DNA of 16,131 bases from NCBI GenBank assembly GCA_964555735.1, contig CAZKTS010000018.1, forward strand, positions 1 through 16,131, read 5' to 3'. The notes under the pieces are model-generated. The model did no database searches. It was not told the origin of the DNA and saw only the letters and a list, made by a program, of their open reading frames with translations. This DNA is from CAZKTS01 sp964555735. Lineage in GTDB: Bacteria > Actinomycetota > Acidimicrobiia > IMCC26256 > PALSA-555. Made by a program: the position numbers and the translations under genes. This document shows, piece after piece, positions 5,331-13,540 of the stretch (its first letter is position 1; each line of letters opens with the position of its first letter).

Positions 5331-7276
5331 CCGTCGCGGACGAGCCGCTCTGGACACCATCGCCGGCGCGCCGCGCGTCCACGCGTCTCCACGACTTCCT
5401 CACCTTCGTGGGGACGGCCGACTCGTCCGGCGACCTCCACCGCTGGTCGGTCGAGCACCCCTCCGACTTCTGGGGTGCGGTCTGGGAGTTCACCGGCGTC
5501 CGCGGCGACCGGGGTAGCGACCGCGTGGTCGATCCGGCGGAGCCGTTCTGGCGGACTCGCTTCTTCCCCGACGCGCGCCTCAACGTCGCCGAGACCCTGC
5601 TCGGCGACCCCACTGACGACGCCGCGATCCACTTCGCCCGCGAGGACGGCGCCCGCGCCACGGTGACGCGCGCCGAGCTCCACGCGCTGGTGTCTCGGAT
5701 CCAGCGCGCGCTGCGCGCGAGCGGCGTGGGCGCATCCGACCGCGTCGCGGCGTGGCTTCCCAACGTCCCCGAGGCCTACGCCCTGATGCTCGGCGCCGCG
5801 AGCATCGGCGCCGTCTTCTCCTCCACCTCACCGGACTTCGGGGTCGACGGCGTGGTCGACCGGTTTCGACAGATCGAGCCGCGGGTGCTCGTCGCCGTCG
5901 ACGGCTACCTCTACAACGGGCGGCGGTTCGACTGCACGGAGCGCCTGGCCGCGATCCTCGAACGCCTGCCGTCGGTCACCCAGGTGGTGGTGCTGCCGTA
6001 CACCGACGAGGCGTCGTCGCTCACGCCTCCACCCGGCGCGATCACCTGGGACGAGTGGCTCGCCCCGCACGCGTCGGGCGCGGTCGAGCTCGTCCCGTTG
6101 CCGTTCGACCACCCCTGGTACGTCCTCTTCTCCTCGGGCACCACGGGCGCACCGAAGTGCATCGTGCACCGGGCCGGTGGCGTGCTCCTCAAGCACCTGT
6201 CCGAGCAGCAGCTCCAGTGCGACGTGCGCGCCGGCGATCGCGTCTCGTACTTCACGACCACCGGCTGGATGATGTGGAACTGGCTCGCGTCGGTGCTCGC
6301 GAGTGGTGCCACCCTCGTCGCGTACGACGGCGCGCCGGCGCACCCCGCGCTGACCACCCTCTTCGACCTCACCGACGAGCTCGGCATCACCCTGTTCGGG
6401 ACGTCGGCCCGGTTCCTCGACGAGCTCCGGAAGGCCGACGTGCGGCCCGGCGAGACGCATGACCTCACGACGGTGCGCACGATCGCGTCGACCGGTTCAC
6501 CGCTCGCGCCCGAGGACTTCGTCTACGTCTACGACGCGGTGAAGCCCGACGTGCACCTCTGCTCGATCTCTGGCGGCACCGACCTCTGTGGCTGCCTCGT
6601 CGGGGGCGACCCCACCGGTCCGGTCTGGGCCGGTGAGATCCAGCAGGCGTCGCCCGGCCTCGACATCGCGGTGCTCGACGCGGCCGGCGAGCCGCTCGGG
6701 CCCGGCGAGCGGGGTGAGCTCGTCTGTCGGAACGCGTTCCCGTCGATGCCGCTCGGCCTCTGGAACGACCCCGACGACGCCCGGTTCCGCGCGACGTACT
6801 TCGAGCGCTTCCCCGGACGCTGGCACCAGGGCGACTTCGCGGAATGGACCGAGCACGGTGGCGTCGTGATCCACGGTCGTTCGGACGCGACGCTGAATCC
6901 GGGCGGCGTGCGCATCGGCACCGCCGAGATCAGCCGCCAGGTCATGAACGTCGACGAGATCCGCGACTGCCTGGTGATCGGGCAGGAGTGGGAGCACGAC
7001 GTGCGCGTGGTCCTGTTCGTGGTCCTGGCGCCGGGTGCGACGCTCACACCCGAGCTCCAGGATCACCTCCGGACGCGGATCCGCACCGGCGCGTCGCCCC
7101 GGCACGTGCCGGCGCGGATCGTCGCGGTGCCGGACCTGCCCCGCACCCGGAGCAACAAGCTGAGCGAGCTCGCGGTGCGCGACGTCGTGCACGGGCGGCC
7201 GGTCGCCAACACCGAGGCGCTCAGCAACCCCGAGGCGCTCGAGCACTTCCGCGACCTCGAGGAGCTGCGCACGTGA
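5327..7276 (+). CDS. acetoacetyl-CoA synthetase (acetoacetate-CoA ligase)
   Basis: 649 residues, the length of acetoacetate-CoA ligases. It converts acetoacetate, ATP and CoA to acetoacetyl-CoA. The N-terminal WSVEHPSDFWGAVWEF is the acetyl/acetoacetyl-CoA synthetase entry domain. The adenylate-forming motif LFSSGTTGAPKCIVH is at 267-281, TTTGWMMWNW follows, and GRSDATLNPGGVRIG marks the C-terminal domain. The tail PRTRSNKLSELAVRDVVHG, with NTEALSNPEALEHF after it, is characteristic of acetoacetyl- rather than acetyl-CoA synthetases. Lys611 is the conserved C-terminal catalytic lysine. It overlaps the MaoC stop (ATGA) and its own stop overlaps the next GTG (GTGA). It would activate the acetoacetate released by the CitE-like lyase, the job done by a CoA-transferase in the M. 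tuberculosis locus. Confidence 0.94.
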   Translation: MTVADEPLWTPSPARRASTRLHDFLTFVGTADSSGDLHRWSVEHPSDFWGAVWEFTGVRGDRGSDRVVDPAEPFWRTRFFPDARLNVAETLLGDPTDDAAIHFAREDGARATVTRAELHALVSRIQRALRASGVGASDRVAAWLPNVPEAYALMLGAASIGAVFSSTSPDFGVDGVVDRFRQIEPRVLVAVDGYLYNGRRFDCTERLAAILERLPSVTQVVVLPYTDEASSLTPPPGAITWDEWLAPHASGAVELVPLPFDHPWYVLFSSGTTGAPKCIVHRAGGVLLKHLSEQQLQCDVRAGDRVSYFTTTGWMMWNWLASVLASGATLVAYDGAPAHPALTTLFDLTDELGITLFGTSARFLDELRKADVRPGETHDLTTVRTIASTGSPLAPEDFVYVYDAVKPDVHLCSISGGTDLCGCLVGGDPTGPVWAGEIQQASPGLDIAVLDAAGEPLGPGERGELVCRNAFPSMPLGLWNDPDDARFRATYFERFPGRWHQGDFAEWTEHGGVVIHGRSDATLNPGGVRIGTAEISRQVMNVDEIRDCLVIGQEWEHDVRVVLFVVLAPGATLTPELQDHLRTRIRTGASPRHVPARIVAVPDLPRTRSNKLSELAVRDVVHGRPVANTEALSNPEALEHFRDLEELRT

Positions 7277-8103
7277 GCCGCCTGCGCAGCCTCCTCACCG
7301 TCCCCGCCACCCGCCCCGATCTCGTGGCCAAGGCACCGCGTGCGAAGCCCGACGCGGTCTTCCTCGACCTCGAGGACGGCGTACCGCCCGGGGCGAAGGA
7401 AGCGGCGCGCGAGCAGGCGGCGGCCGGTGCACGCGAGCTGCTCGACGCCGAGCCCGGCCTCGCGGTGTTCGTCCGCGTGAACGCCCCGTCGACGCCGTGG
7501 TTCGCGGCCGATCTCGACGCGCTCGTGCCCGAGCTCTCGGGCGTGGTGGTGCCGAAGCTCGAGTCACGCGGGGACGTCGAGGCGGTCGCCGCCGCCCTGG
7601 AGCGCGTCGGCAGCCTCCCGATCCTCGCCGGCATCGAGAGCGCACGCGGCGTCGCCGCGTGCGAAGCGATCCTCCGTGATCCGGTGCGCTGGTGCTACTT
7701 CGGGGCCGAAGACTTCGTCGCCGACATGGGCGGCGTGCGCACGGCCGGCAACGTCGAGGTGGCGTACGCGCGTGCACGGGTCGCGCTCGCGGCGCGCCTC
7801 GGTGAGGTGCACGCGATCGATCAGATCGTCGCCGACTTCCGCGACGACACGCGCTTCCTCACCGAGGCCCGAGAGGCCCGGGCCCTGGGCTACCGGGGCA
7901 AGCTCTGCATCCATCCGGCGCAGGTCGCGCTCGCCCACGAGGCGTTCACACCGTCGGCCGAAGAGGTCGACCGCGCCGCGCGGCTCCTCGCGGCCTACGA
8001 GGCTGCGGCGGCACGCGGCGAGGCAACGCTCGACTTCGAGGGTGAGATGGTCGACGAGCCGATGGCCCGTCGCGCCCGCGCGGTGCTGGAGGCCGCGACC
8101 TGA
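7273..8103 (+). CDS. CitE-like beta-hydroxyacyl-CoA lyase (HpcH/HpaI family), candidate HMG-CoA/citramalyl-CoA lyase
   Basis: 276 residues, a typical CitE-like TIM barrel. Visible motifs are FLDLEDGV (30-37), FVRVN with Arg68, VVVPKLES (91-98), the metal-binding Glu122 in GIESA, Asp147 in FGAEDF, CIHPAQV (212-218) and the C-terminal lid GEMVDEPM (257-264) with Asp261. Free-standing CitE-like proteins cleave acyl-CoA aldols. Rv2498c, the M. tuberculosis protein in the equivalent position, is known to act on (R)-HMG-CoA and (S)-citramalyl-CoA. I infer cleavage of HMG-CoA to acetyl-CoA plus acetoacetate because an acetoacetyl-CoA synthetase and a MaoC hydratase precede it. The GTG at 7273 overlaps the synthetase stop by four bases and gives the family's usual RSLLTVPATRPD start; longer in-frame starts run back into the synthetase gene out of frame. 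It is last in the plus-strand operon. Confidence 0.9.
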   Translation: MSRLRSLLTVPATRPDLVAKAPRAKPDAVFLDLEDGVPPGAKEAAREQAAAGARELLDAEPGLAVFVRVNAPSTPWFAADLDALVPELSGVVVPKLESRGDVEAVAAALERVGSLPILAGIESARGVAACEAILRDPVRWCYFGAEDFVADMGGVRTAGNVEVAYARARVALAARLGEVHAIDQIVADFRDDTRFLTEAREARALGYRGKLCIHPAQVALAHEAFTPSAEEVDRAARLLAAYEAAAARGEATLDFEGEMVDEPMARRARAVLEAAT

Positions 8104-8119
8104 CGCGCCGGCGGCTGGG

Positions 8120-8131
<12 letters not shown>
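8091..8131. terminator. candidate bidirectional terminator hairpin across two convergent stop codons
   Basis: CCTGAC (8099-8104) pairs with GTCAGG (8119-8124), and outside it GGCCG (8091-8095) pairs with CGGCC (8127-8131), with a small 3/2-base internal loop between. The inner arms contain the stop codons of the CitE-like gene and the convergent ATPase gene. There is no T-run on either side, so it would act as a structural or weak intrinsic terminator. The fold was judged by eye; no energy was computed. Confidence 0.4.
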
Positions 8132-9229
<1,098 letters not shown>

Positions 9230-9230
9230 G

Positions 9231-9240
9231 AATGTACACT
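9231..9240. promoter_or_regulatory. overlapping divergent -10 candidates of the iron-transport genes
   Basis: The palindrome TGTACA (9233-9238) yields TACATT on minus (9236-9231) and TACACT on plus (9235-9240), both of the actinobacterial TAnnnT type. The minus element lies 7 bases before the second GTG of the ATPase gene, which suits a leaderless start. The plus element would give the binding-protein message a leader of roughly 95 bases. No good -35 was seen on either side. Confidence 0.35.
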
Positions 9241-9258
9241 CAGGGCAGCCTTACGAAA
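9240..9258. promoter_or_regulatory. DtxR/IdeR-like iron box candidate
   Basis: TCAGGGCAGCCTTACGAAA matches the 19-base DtxR/IdeR consensus (TTAGGTTAGCCTAACCTTT, from memory) at 11 positions, including the core AGG-N2-AGCCT-N-AC. It lies just upstream of the minus -10 candidate and over the likely plus start point, so an iron-loaded repressor there could silence both directions. Supported by the iron-transport genes on both sides; not scored against a matrix. Confidence 0.4.
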
Positions 9259-9307
9259 GTCGCCCACCCCCCACGCCCCGTGCCGGCCGGCGCCCGGCCG
9301 ACCGCAC

Positions 9308-9333
9308 CCCGTCCCACACCCCCGTCCCACACC
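9308..9333 (+). repeat. 13-base perfect tandem repeat (two copies) in the leader of the binding-protein gene
   Basis: CCCGTCCCACACC occurs at 9308-9320 and again at 9321-9333, ending one base before the GAGGGA ribosome binding site. On the minus strand the C-runs (9307-9310, 9313-9315, 9319-9323, 9326-9328) become four G-runs of at least three with 2-3 base loops, a formal G-quadruplex pattern. More C-runs lie at 9263-9265, 9267-9272 and 9276-9279. Confidence 0.8.
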
Positions 9334-9343
9334 GAGGGACCGC

Positions 9344-10375
9344 ATGCTCTCCAGCCTGATCCGCCGCAAGTGGCCCATCCCGGTCATGGCCCTGGTGCTC
9401 GTCGTCGTGATCGTCGGGGTGACGCTCGTCGGCTCGGCCGACGACGGCAACACGCTCGTGATCTACAACGGCCGGGCCCACTACGGCGACGAGCAGGTCT
9501 TCGAGGACTTCGAGCGCGACACGGGCATCTCGGTCGAGCTGCGCGGGGGCACCGGCCCCGAGCTCTTCGAGCGCCTCGACCAGGAGGGCGACGACACGCC
9601 GGCCGACGTCCTCGTCACCACCGACCTCGCCAACCTCTGGCGCGCCGAGCAGGCCGGCCTGCTGGAGTCGGTCGACACGCCGACGCTCGAGGCCAACGTG
9701 CCGCCCGAGCTCCACGACCCCGGGAACGAGTGGTGGGCGCTCACCACGCGCCTCCGGGTGCCGGTGGTCTCGACCGAACGAGTGCCCGAGGGCCAGGTCA
9801 CGAGCTACGAAGACCTCGGCGACCCGCGCTACCGGGGCCGCACCTGCCTGCGCACCTCGAACAACGAGTACAACCAGTCCCTCGTCGCCGACATGATCGC
9901 CAAGCGCGGCTACGACGCGACGAAGGCCCTGCTCGAGTCCTGGATGGCCAACGACCCGACGATCATCAACTCCGACGGCGAGATGCTCGGCGTGATCGCG
10001 GCCGGTGACTGCGACGTCGGGCTCGCGAACCACTACTACCTCGGTCGCATCCTCAAGGACGATCCCGACTTCCCCGTCGCCCCGGCGTGGCCCGATCAGG
10101 ACGGCGCCGGTGCGCACGCCAACGTGTCGGGTGCCGGCGTGGTCAAAGGCACCGACCAGCGCAAAGCCGCGATCAAGCTGCTCGAGTACCTCACCTCGGT
10201 GAAGGGCCAGCACGAGTTCACCACCGGCAGCGAGTTCGCCGCGAACCCGAAGGTGCCGCCCGCGAAGCACATCGCGGACTGGGCGGACGTGAAGCGTGAT
10301 CCGATCGACGTTGCCAACGCCGGTCCGCTCCTCGACGAGGCGATCGCGCTGATGCTCGAAGTGGGCTGGAACTGA
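9344..10375 (+). CDS. iron(III) ABC transporter substrate-binding protein (FutA/FbpA-like)
   Basis: 343 residues. After two basic residues comes a hydrophobic stretch (PIPVMALVLVVVIVGVTLVG, residues 11-30) and a possible signal-peptidase site at GSA-DDG. No lipobox Cys is present, so the protein is either secreted or held by an uncleaved anchor. The mature part begins NTLVIYNGRAHYGDE, like the first strand of FbpA/FutA proteins, with His46 and Tyr47 at the first iron-ligand site. The paired tyrosines NHYYLGRI (Tyr231, Tyr232) are the hallmark Fe(III) ligands. VSGAGVVKGTDQRKAAIKLLEYLTS and EFAANP near the end are also typical. ATG 9344 follows GAGGGA. The protein would capture ferric iron outside the membrane and pass it to the permease encoded 23 bases downstream. 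Related periplasmic proteins for other cargo are less likely given the Tyr pair. Confidence 0.9.
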   Translation: MLSSLIRRKWPIPVMALVLVVVIVGVTLVGSADDGNTLVIYNGRAHYGDEQVFEDFERDTGISVELRGGTGPELFERLDQEGDDTPADVLVTTDLANLWRAEQAGLLESVDTPTLEANVPPELHDPGNEWWALTTRLRVPVVSTERVPEGQVTSYEDLGDPRYRGRTCLRTSNNEYNQSLVADMIAKRGYDATKALLESWMANDPTIINSDGEMLGVIAAGDCDVGLANHYYLGRILKDDPDFPVAPAWPDQDGAGAHANVSGAGVVKGTDQRKAAIKLLEYLTSVKGQHEFTTGSEFAANPKVPPAKHIADWADVKRDPIDVANAGPLLDEAIALMLEVGWN

Positions 10376-10398
10376 CGAGCACGACCGCGCCGACGGCC

Positions 10399-12057
10399 GT
10401 GTCCGGCGGCGCACCGCGTGCGAAGCCGCGCCGGCCCGGGTCGGGCTGGCTCGTCCTCACCGCGACCCTCGCGGTGCTCTTCATCGCTCCGCTGCTCGCG
10501 CTGCCCGCGAGCTTCTTCCACGACGGCGTGGGCATGGACGCGATCGCCCGCGCCCTGCTCCCGGACGCGCTCCGCACGAGCATCGTCCTCGCGCTCGGGG
10601 TGGGCCTCGGCACCCTCGTCATCGGCGGCGGGATGGCGCTGCTCGTCTCGTTCTACGACTTCCCGGGGCGGCGGCTCCTCGACTGGGCCCTCGTGCTGCC
10701 GATGGCGATGCCGGGCTACGTGCTCGTGTTCGTGGTGCTCGGCCAGTACGGGCTCGCCAACCCGCTCCAGTCGAGCCTCCTCGGCGGCGGCCTGCGCATC
10801 CCGGGGATCCGCAGCACGGCCGGCGCCATCGTCATCCTCACCGCCGTCCTCTATCCGTACGTCTACGTGCTCGGGCGCAGCGCGTTCCTCGGCCAGTCGC
10901 GCCAGACCATGGAGGCCGCCCGGTCGCTCGGGCACACGTACGGCGGTTCGATCCGGCGCGTCGCGCTGCCGCTCGCACGCCCCGCCCTCGCGGCGGGCGT
11001 GGCGCTGGCGGTGATGGAGACGCTCGCCGACTTCGGCACCGTGAACCTGTTGGGGGTGCGCGCGCTCACCAGCGCGATCTATCGCGTGTGGAACGGCGCG
11101 TTCGACGAGGCAGCCGGCCTCCAGCTCGCGACCGTGCTGCTCACCCTCACGCTGATGATCGTGACGGTCGAGCGGCTGATGCGCGGCAAGGCGCGCTACA
11201 ACCAGTCGCTGGCGCGCGGCGACGCGGTCGAGCCGCGCCGCCTGCGCGGCTGGAAGGCCGCGTTGGCGGCGATGCCGGGATGGCTGCTGCTCGTGATCGT
11301 GTTCTTCGTGCCGTCGGCGCAGCTCGTGGCGTGGTCGTTCGAGACGATCGCCGACGGCACGACGCTGCCCGGGCTGGGCGAAGCGGCCGGGACCACGCTG
11401 CTCCTCGGCGTGATCACCGCACTCGCAACCCTGGGCATCGCGCTCATCCTGGTGTACGGCCAGCGACTGCGGCCCACGCGCGCGGGCTCCGTGCTCACGC
11501 GCCTCACGACCGTGGGGTACGCGGTGCCCGGCACGGTGATCGCGGTCGCGGTCTACGTGCCCCTCGTCTGGCTCGATCGCCGCATCGTCGACGCCGCCGA
11601 CAGCCTGTTCAACGTCAACGTCGAGCTGTTGTTCACCGGGTCGATCCTCGGCCTGGTGATCGCCTACATCATGCGCTTCAACGCGCTCGCGTTCTTCGCC
11701 ATCGAGGCCCGCATGCAGCGCATCGACCCGCGCCTCGACGATGCCGCCCGCAGCCTGGGTGCGGACCGCACCCGCGTGCTCGCCGACGTGCACGTCCCGC
11801 TGCTCGGCCCCGGCCTGCTGGCTGCGTGTCTGCTCGTGCTCGTCGAGGTGATGAAGGAGCTGCCCGCGACCGCGCTCCTACGCCCGCTGGGCACCGACAC
11901 CCTCGCCATCGCGGTCTTCGAGGCGACCAAGGACTCGCGGCTCGACGTCGCCGCGCTCCCCGCGCTCCTCATCGTGCTCATCGGCCTCGTGCCGGTGATC
12001 TTGCTCGTCCGCCTGCTGCGGGCCGAGGGATGGACCTCGGCGGCGGGCCGGCTCTGA
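10399..12057 (+). CDS. ferric-iron ABC transporter permease, two fused permease domains (FbpB-like)
   Basis: 552 residues with about 12 hydrophobic segments, the first at about residues 15-40 after a basic N-terminus. Two binding-protein-dependent permease domains are fused, each with an EAA loop that contacts the ATPase: EAARSLGHTYGGS...ALP (172-192) and DDAARSLGADRTRV...HVP (447-467). This duplicated architecture is standard for FbpB-type iron permeases, so one polypeptide replaces a permease dimer. The linker around residues 255-285 is charged and probably cytoplasmic. I use the GTG at 10399, since no ATG lies between it and the binding-protein stop 23 bases upstream, and no good Shine-Dalgarno sequence is visible; translation may be coupled. 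It ends one base from the convergent SDR gene. Confidence 0.93.
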   Translation: MSGGAPRAKPRRPGSGWLVLTATLAVLFIAPLLALPASFFHDGVGMDAIARALLPDALRTSIVLALGVGLGTLVIGGGMALLVSFYDFPGRRLLDWALVLPMAMPGYVLVFVVLGQYGLANPLQSSLLGGGLRIPGIRSTAGAIVILTAVLYPYVYVLGRSAFLGQSRQTMEAARSLGHTYGGSIRRVALPLARPALAAGVALAVMETLADFGTVNLLGVRALTSAIYRVWNGAFDEAAGLQLATVLLTLTLMIVTVERLMRGKARYNQSLARGDAVEPRRLRGWKAALAAMPGWLLLVIVFFVPSAQLVAWSFETIADGTTLPGLGEAAGTTLLLGVITALATLGIALILVYGQRLRPTRAGSVLTRLTTVGYAVPGTVIAVAVYVPLVWLDRRIVDAADSLFNVNVELLFTGSILGLVIAYIMRFNALAFFAIEARMQRIDPRLDDAARSLGADRTRVLADVHVPLLGPGLLAACLLVLVEVMKELPATALLRPLGTDTLAIAVFEATKDSRLDVAALPALLIVLIGLVPVILLVRLLRAEGWTSAAGRL

Positions 12058-12058
12058 G

Positions 12059-12874
12059 TCAGACGATCCCGCTCGCCAGGCCCCCGTCGACCACCACGGT
12101 CGAGCCGGCGAGGTAGGTGGCAAGGCCGGAGCAGAGGAAGAGGACGACGTTGGCGACCTCGTCGGGCGTACCGAAGCGTCCGGACGGGATGTCCTTGCTG
12201 CGGTCGGCGAACACGTCCTCGATGTCGCGGTCGCTCGACGCGGCGATCTCGCCGGCCGCCCGCTCCCACATGGATGTCCGCACCCGGCCGGGCAGCACCG
12301 AGTTGATGAGCACGTTGTCGGCCGCGTACTTGCGCGCGATCGCCTTGGTGGTCGCGTCGAGCGCGGCCTTGGTCGCGCCGTAGTCGACCAGCGCCGCGCT
12401 CGGATAGCGCGACGCCACGCTCGACACCATCACGACCCTCCCGAACGACGCCTTCCGCATGCCGGGCAGGAAGCGGCGCGTCGTGCGGACCGCCGAGAGT
12501 AGGTTGAGGGTGACCAGCTCCATCCAGTCGTCGTCGCTCATGTGGAGGAAGTTCCTCGACGGCGACGCGCCGACGTTGTTGACCAGCGTGTCGGGCGAAC
12601 CGATCGCCGACTCGGCGTCGTCGCAGAACGTGGCGATGGAATCCGCGTCGGCCATGTCGGCGACGAACGGGCGGACCTCGCCGGGGAGCCCCGCGCACGA
12701 GGCGGCGAGCTCGTCGAGCGTCGCCTGGGTCCGCGCGCAGCACGCGACCGTCGCACCCCGAGCGGCGAGCGTACGCACGACCGCGGCGCCGATGCCGGCG
12801 CTCGCGCCGGTGACGACGGCACGGCGGCCGGTGAGATCGAGCGGATCGCTGGGGGTGGTGTCGGCACCGGTCAT
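12059..12874 (-). CDS. short-chain dehydrogenase/reductase (SDR), classical type
   Basis: 271 residues, an NAD(P)-dependent oxidoreductase with a Rossmann fold. Visible motifs are the cofactor loop TGASAGIG (22-29), NNVG (99-102; usually NNAG), Asn124, Ser152 and the catalytic Tyr165/Lys169 in DYGATK, then LPGRVRTSM and GRFGTPDEVANVVLFLCS. The C-terminal VVVDGGLASGIV is typical. ATG 12874 follows AGGAGG ten bases upstream, one of the better ribosome binding sites here. It is the last gene of the minus-strand run and begins 45 bases after the nitroreductase stop. A role in oxidising or reducing a pathway hydroxyl/keto intermediate is likely; the substrate and NAD versus NADP preference are not readable with confidence. 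Confidence 0.92.
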   Translation of the reverse strand: MTGADTTPSDPLDLTGRRAVVTGASAGIGAAVVRTLAARGATVACCARTQATLDELAASCAGLPGEVRPFVADMADADSIATFCDDAESAIGSPDTLVNNVGASPSRNFLHMSDDDWMELVTLNLLSAVRTTRRFLPGMRKASFGRVVMVSSVASRYPSAALVDYGATKAALDATTKAIARKYAADNVLINSVLPGRVRTSMWERAAGEIAASSDRDIEDVFADRSKDIPSGRFGTPDEVANVVLFLCSGLATYLAGSTVVVDGGLASGIV

Positions 12875-12919
12875 CGGGGTGAGGCCTCCTGGGGCACGTG
12901 CGTCGGCAGTGGGTTCAGA

Positions 12920-13540
12920 TCACGGGTGAGCGGGCACCGGCCGGTCGGCGCCGCCGGAGGCCGGCAGGACGCGGACCGTCCTCGCGAGGTCGAGCGGTGC
13001 CGACGGCGGCTGGGCGGCGACCAGCCGGCCCACGTTGACCCAGCCGAGGAGCTGCTCGTGGTCCGCGAGCTCGAACAGTCCACGCAGCGCGGTGCCCTCC
13101 ATGAACGCAGCACTCTTCCAGACCGCGCCGAGTCCGAGCGAGTGCGCGGCGAGCGAGATCGCATACCCGGTGCACGCGGCCGTCGCCACTTGCTCCCACG
13201 CCGCGATCCGGCTCCCCGGCCGGGGCGACGCGACGATCACGACGACGGTCGGACCCACGAACGCCTTGGCGCGACACCGCTCGCGCGCGTCCGCCGGGAG
13301 CGGCCCCTCGAGCTCCTCGGTCGCCGCCACGAGCGCGTCGCCGAACCGCTCGCGGGCCTCCCCCTCCACCACGACGAAGCGGTACGGGCGGAGCCGCCCG
13401 TGGTCGGGCACGGTCGACGCCGCCCGCAGGACGGTCTCGAGCTCGCTCGGGCTCGGCCCGGGGAGCCCGAGCGCGCGGGCGCTCCGGCGCCCGAGCATCG
13501 CGTCGAGTGCGCTCGGAGCCTCGGCGTCAGCCCCGCGCAC
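12920..13540 (-). CDS. nitroreductase-family flavoprotein, YdjA-like
   Basis: 206 residues. It matches the small FMN-dependent YdjA subgroup: RRSARALGLPGPS (18-30), VPDHGRLRPYRFVVVEGEARERF, WEQVATAACTGYAISLAAHSLGLGAVWKSAAF and a terminal LLGWVNVGR strand. The N-terminal RRS and DHGRLRPYRF segments bind FMN phosphate and the ring edge in this family. GTG 13540 overlaps the propeller gene by 14 bases; a downstream ATG at 13498 would leave only a few residues before RRS and is less likely. YdjA-type proteins have uncertain physiological substrates; a quinone, nitro or enone reduction in the surrounding catabolic cluster is possible but unproven. Confidence 0.88.
   Translation of the reverse strand: MRGADAEAPSALDAMLGRRSARALGLPGPSPSELETVLRAASTVPDHGRLRPYRFVVVEGEARERFGDALVAATEELEGPLPADARERCRAKAFVGPTVVVIVASPRPGSRIAAWEQVATAACTGYAISLAAHSLGLGAVWKSAAFMEGTALRGLFELADHEQLLGWVNVGRLVAAQPPSAPLDLARTVRVLPASGGADRPVPAHP

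Noticed and set aside
4997..5683. Minus-strand frames opposite the MaoC and acetoacetyl-CoA synthetase genes
   Set aside because: Antisense shadows of recognised genes with no domain signal.
12043..12072. TCTGA-G-TCAGA and GCGGG/CCCGC inverted repeats at the permease/SDR convergent junction, as a terminator
   Set aside because: The inner stem has only five pairs around one base and the outer stem is separated by mismatches; too weak to call.
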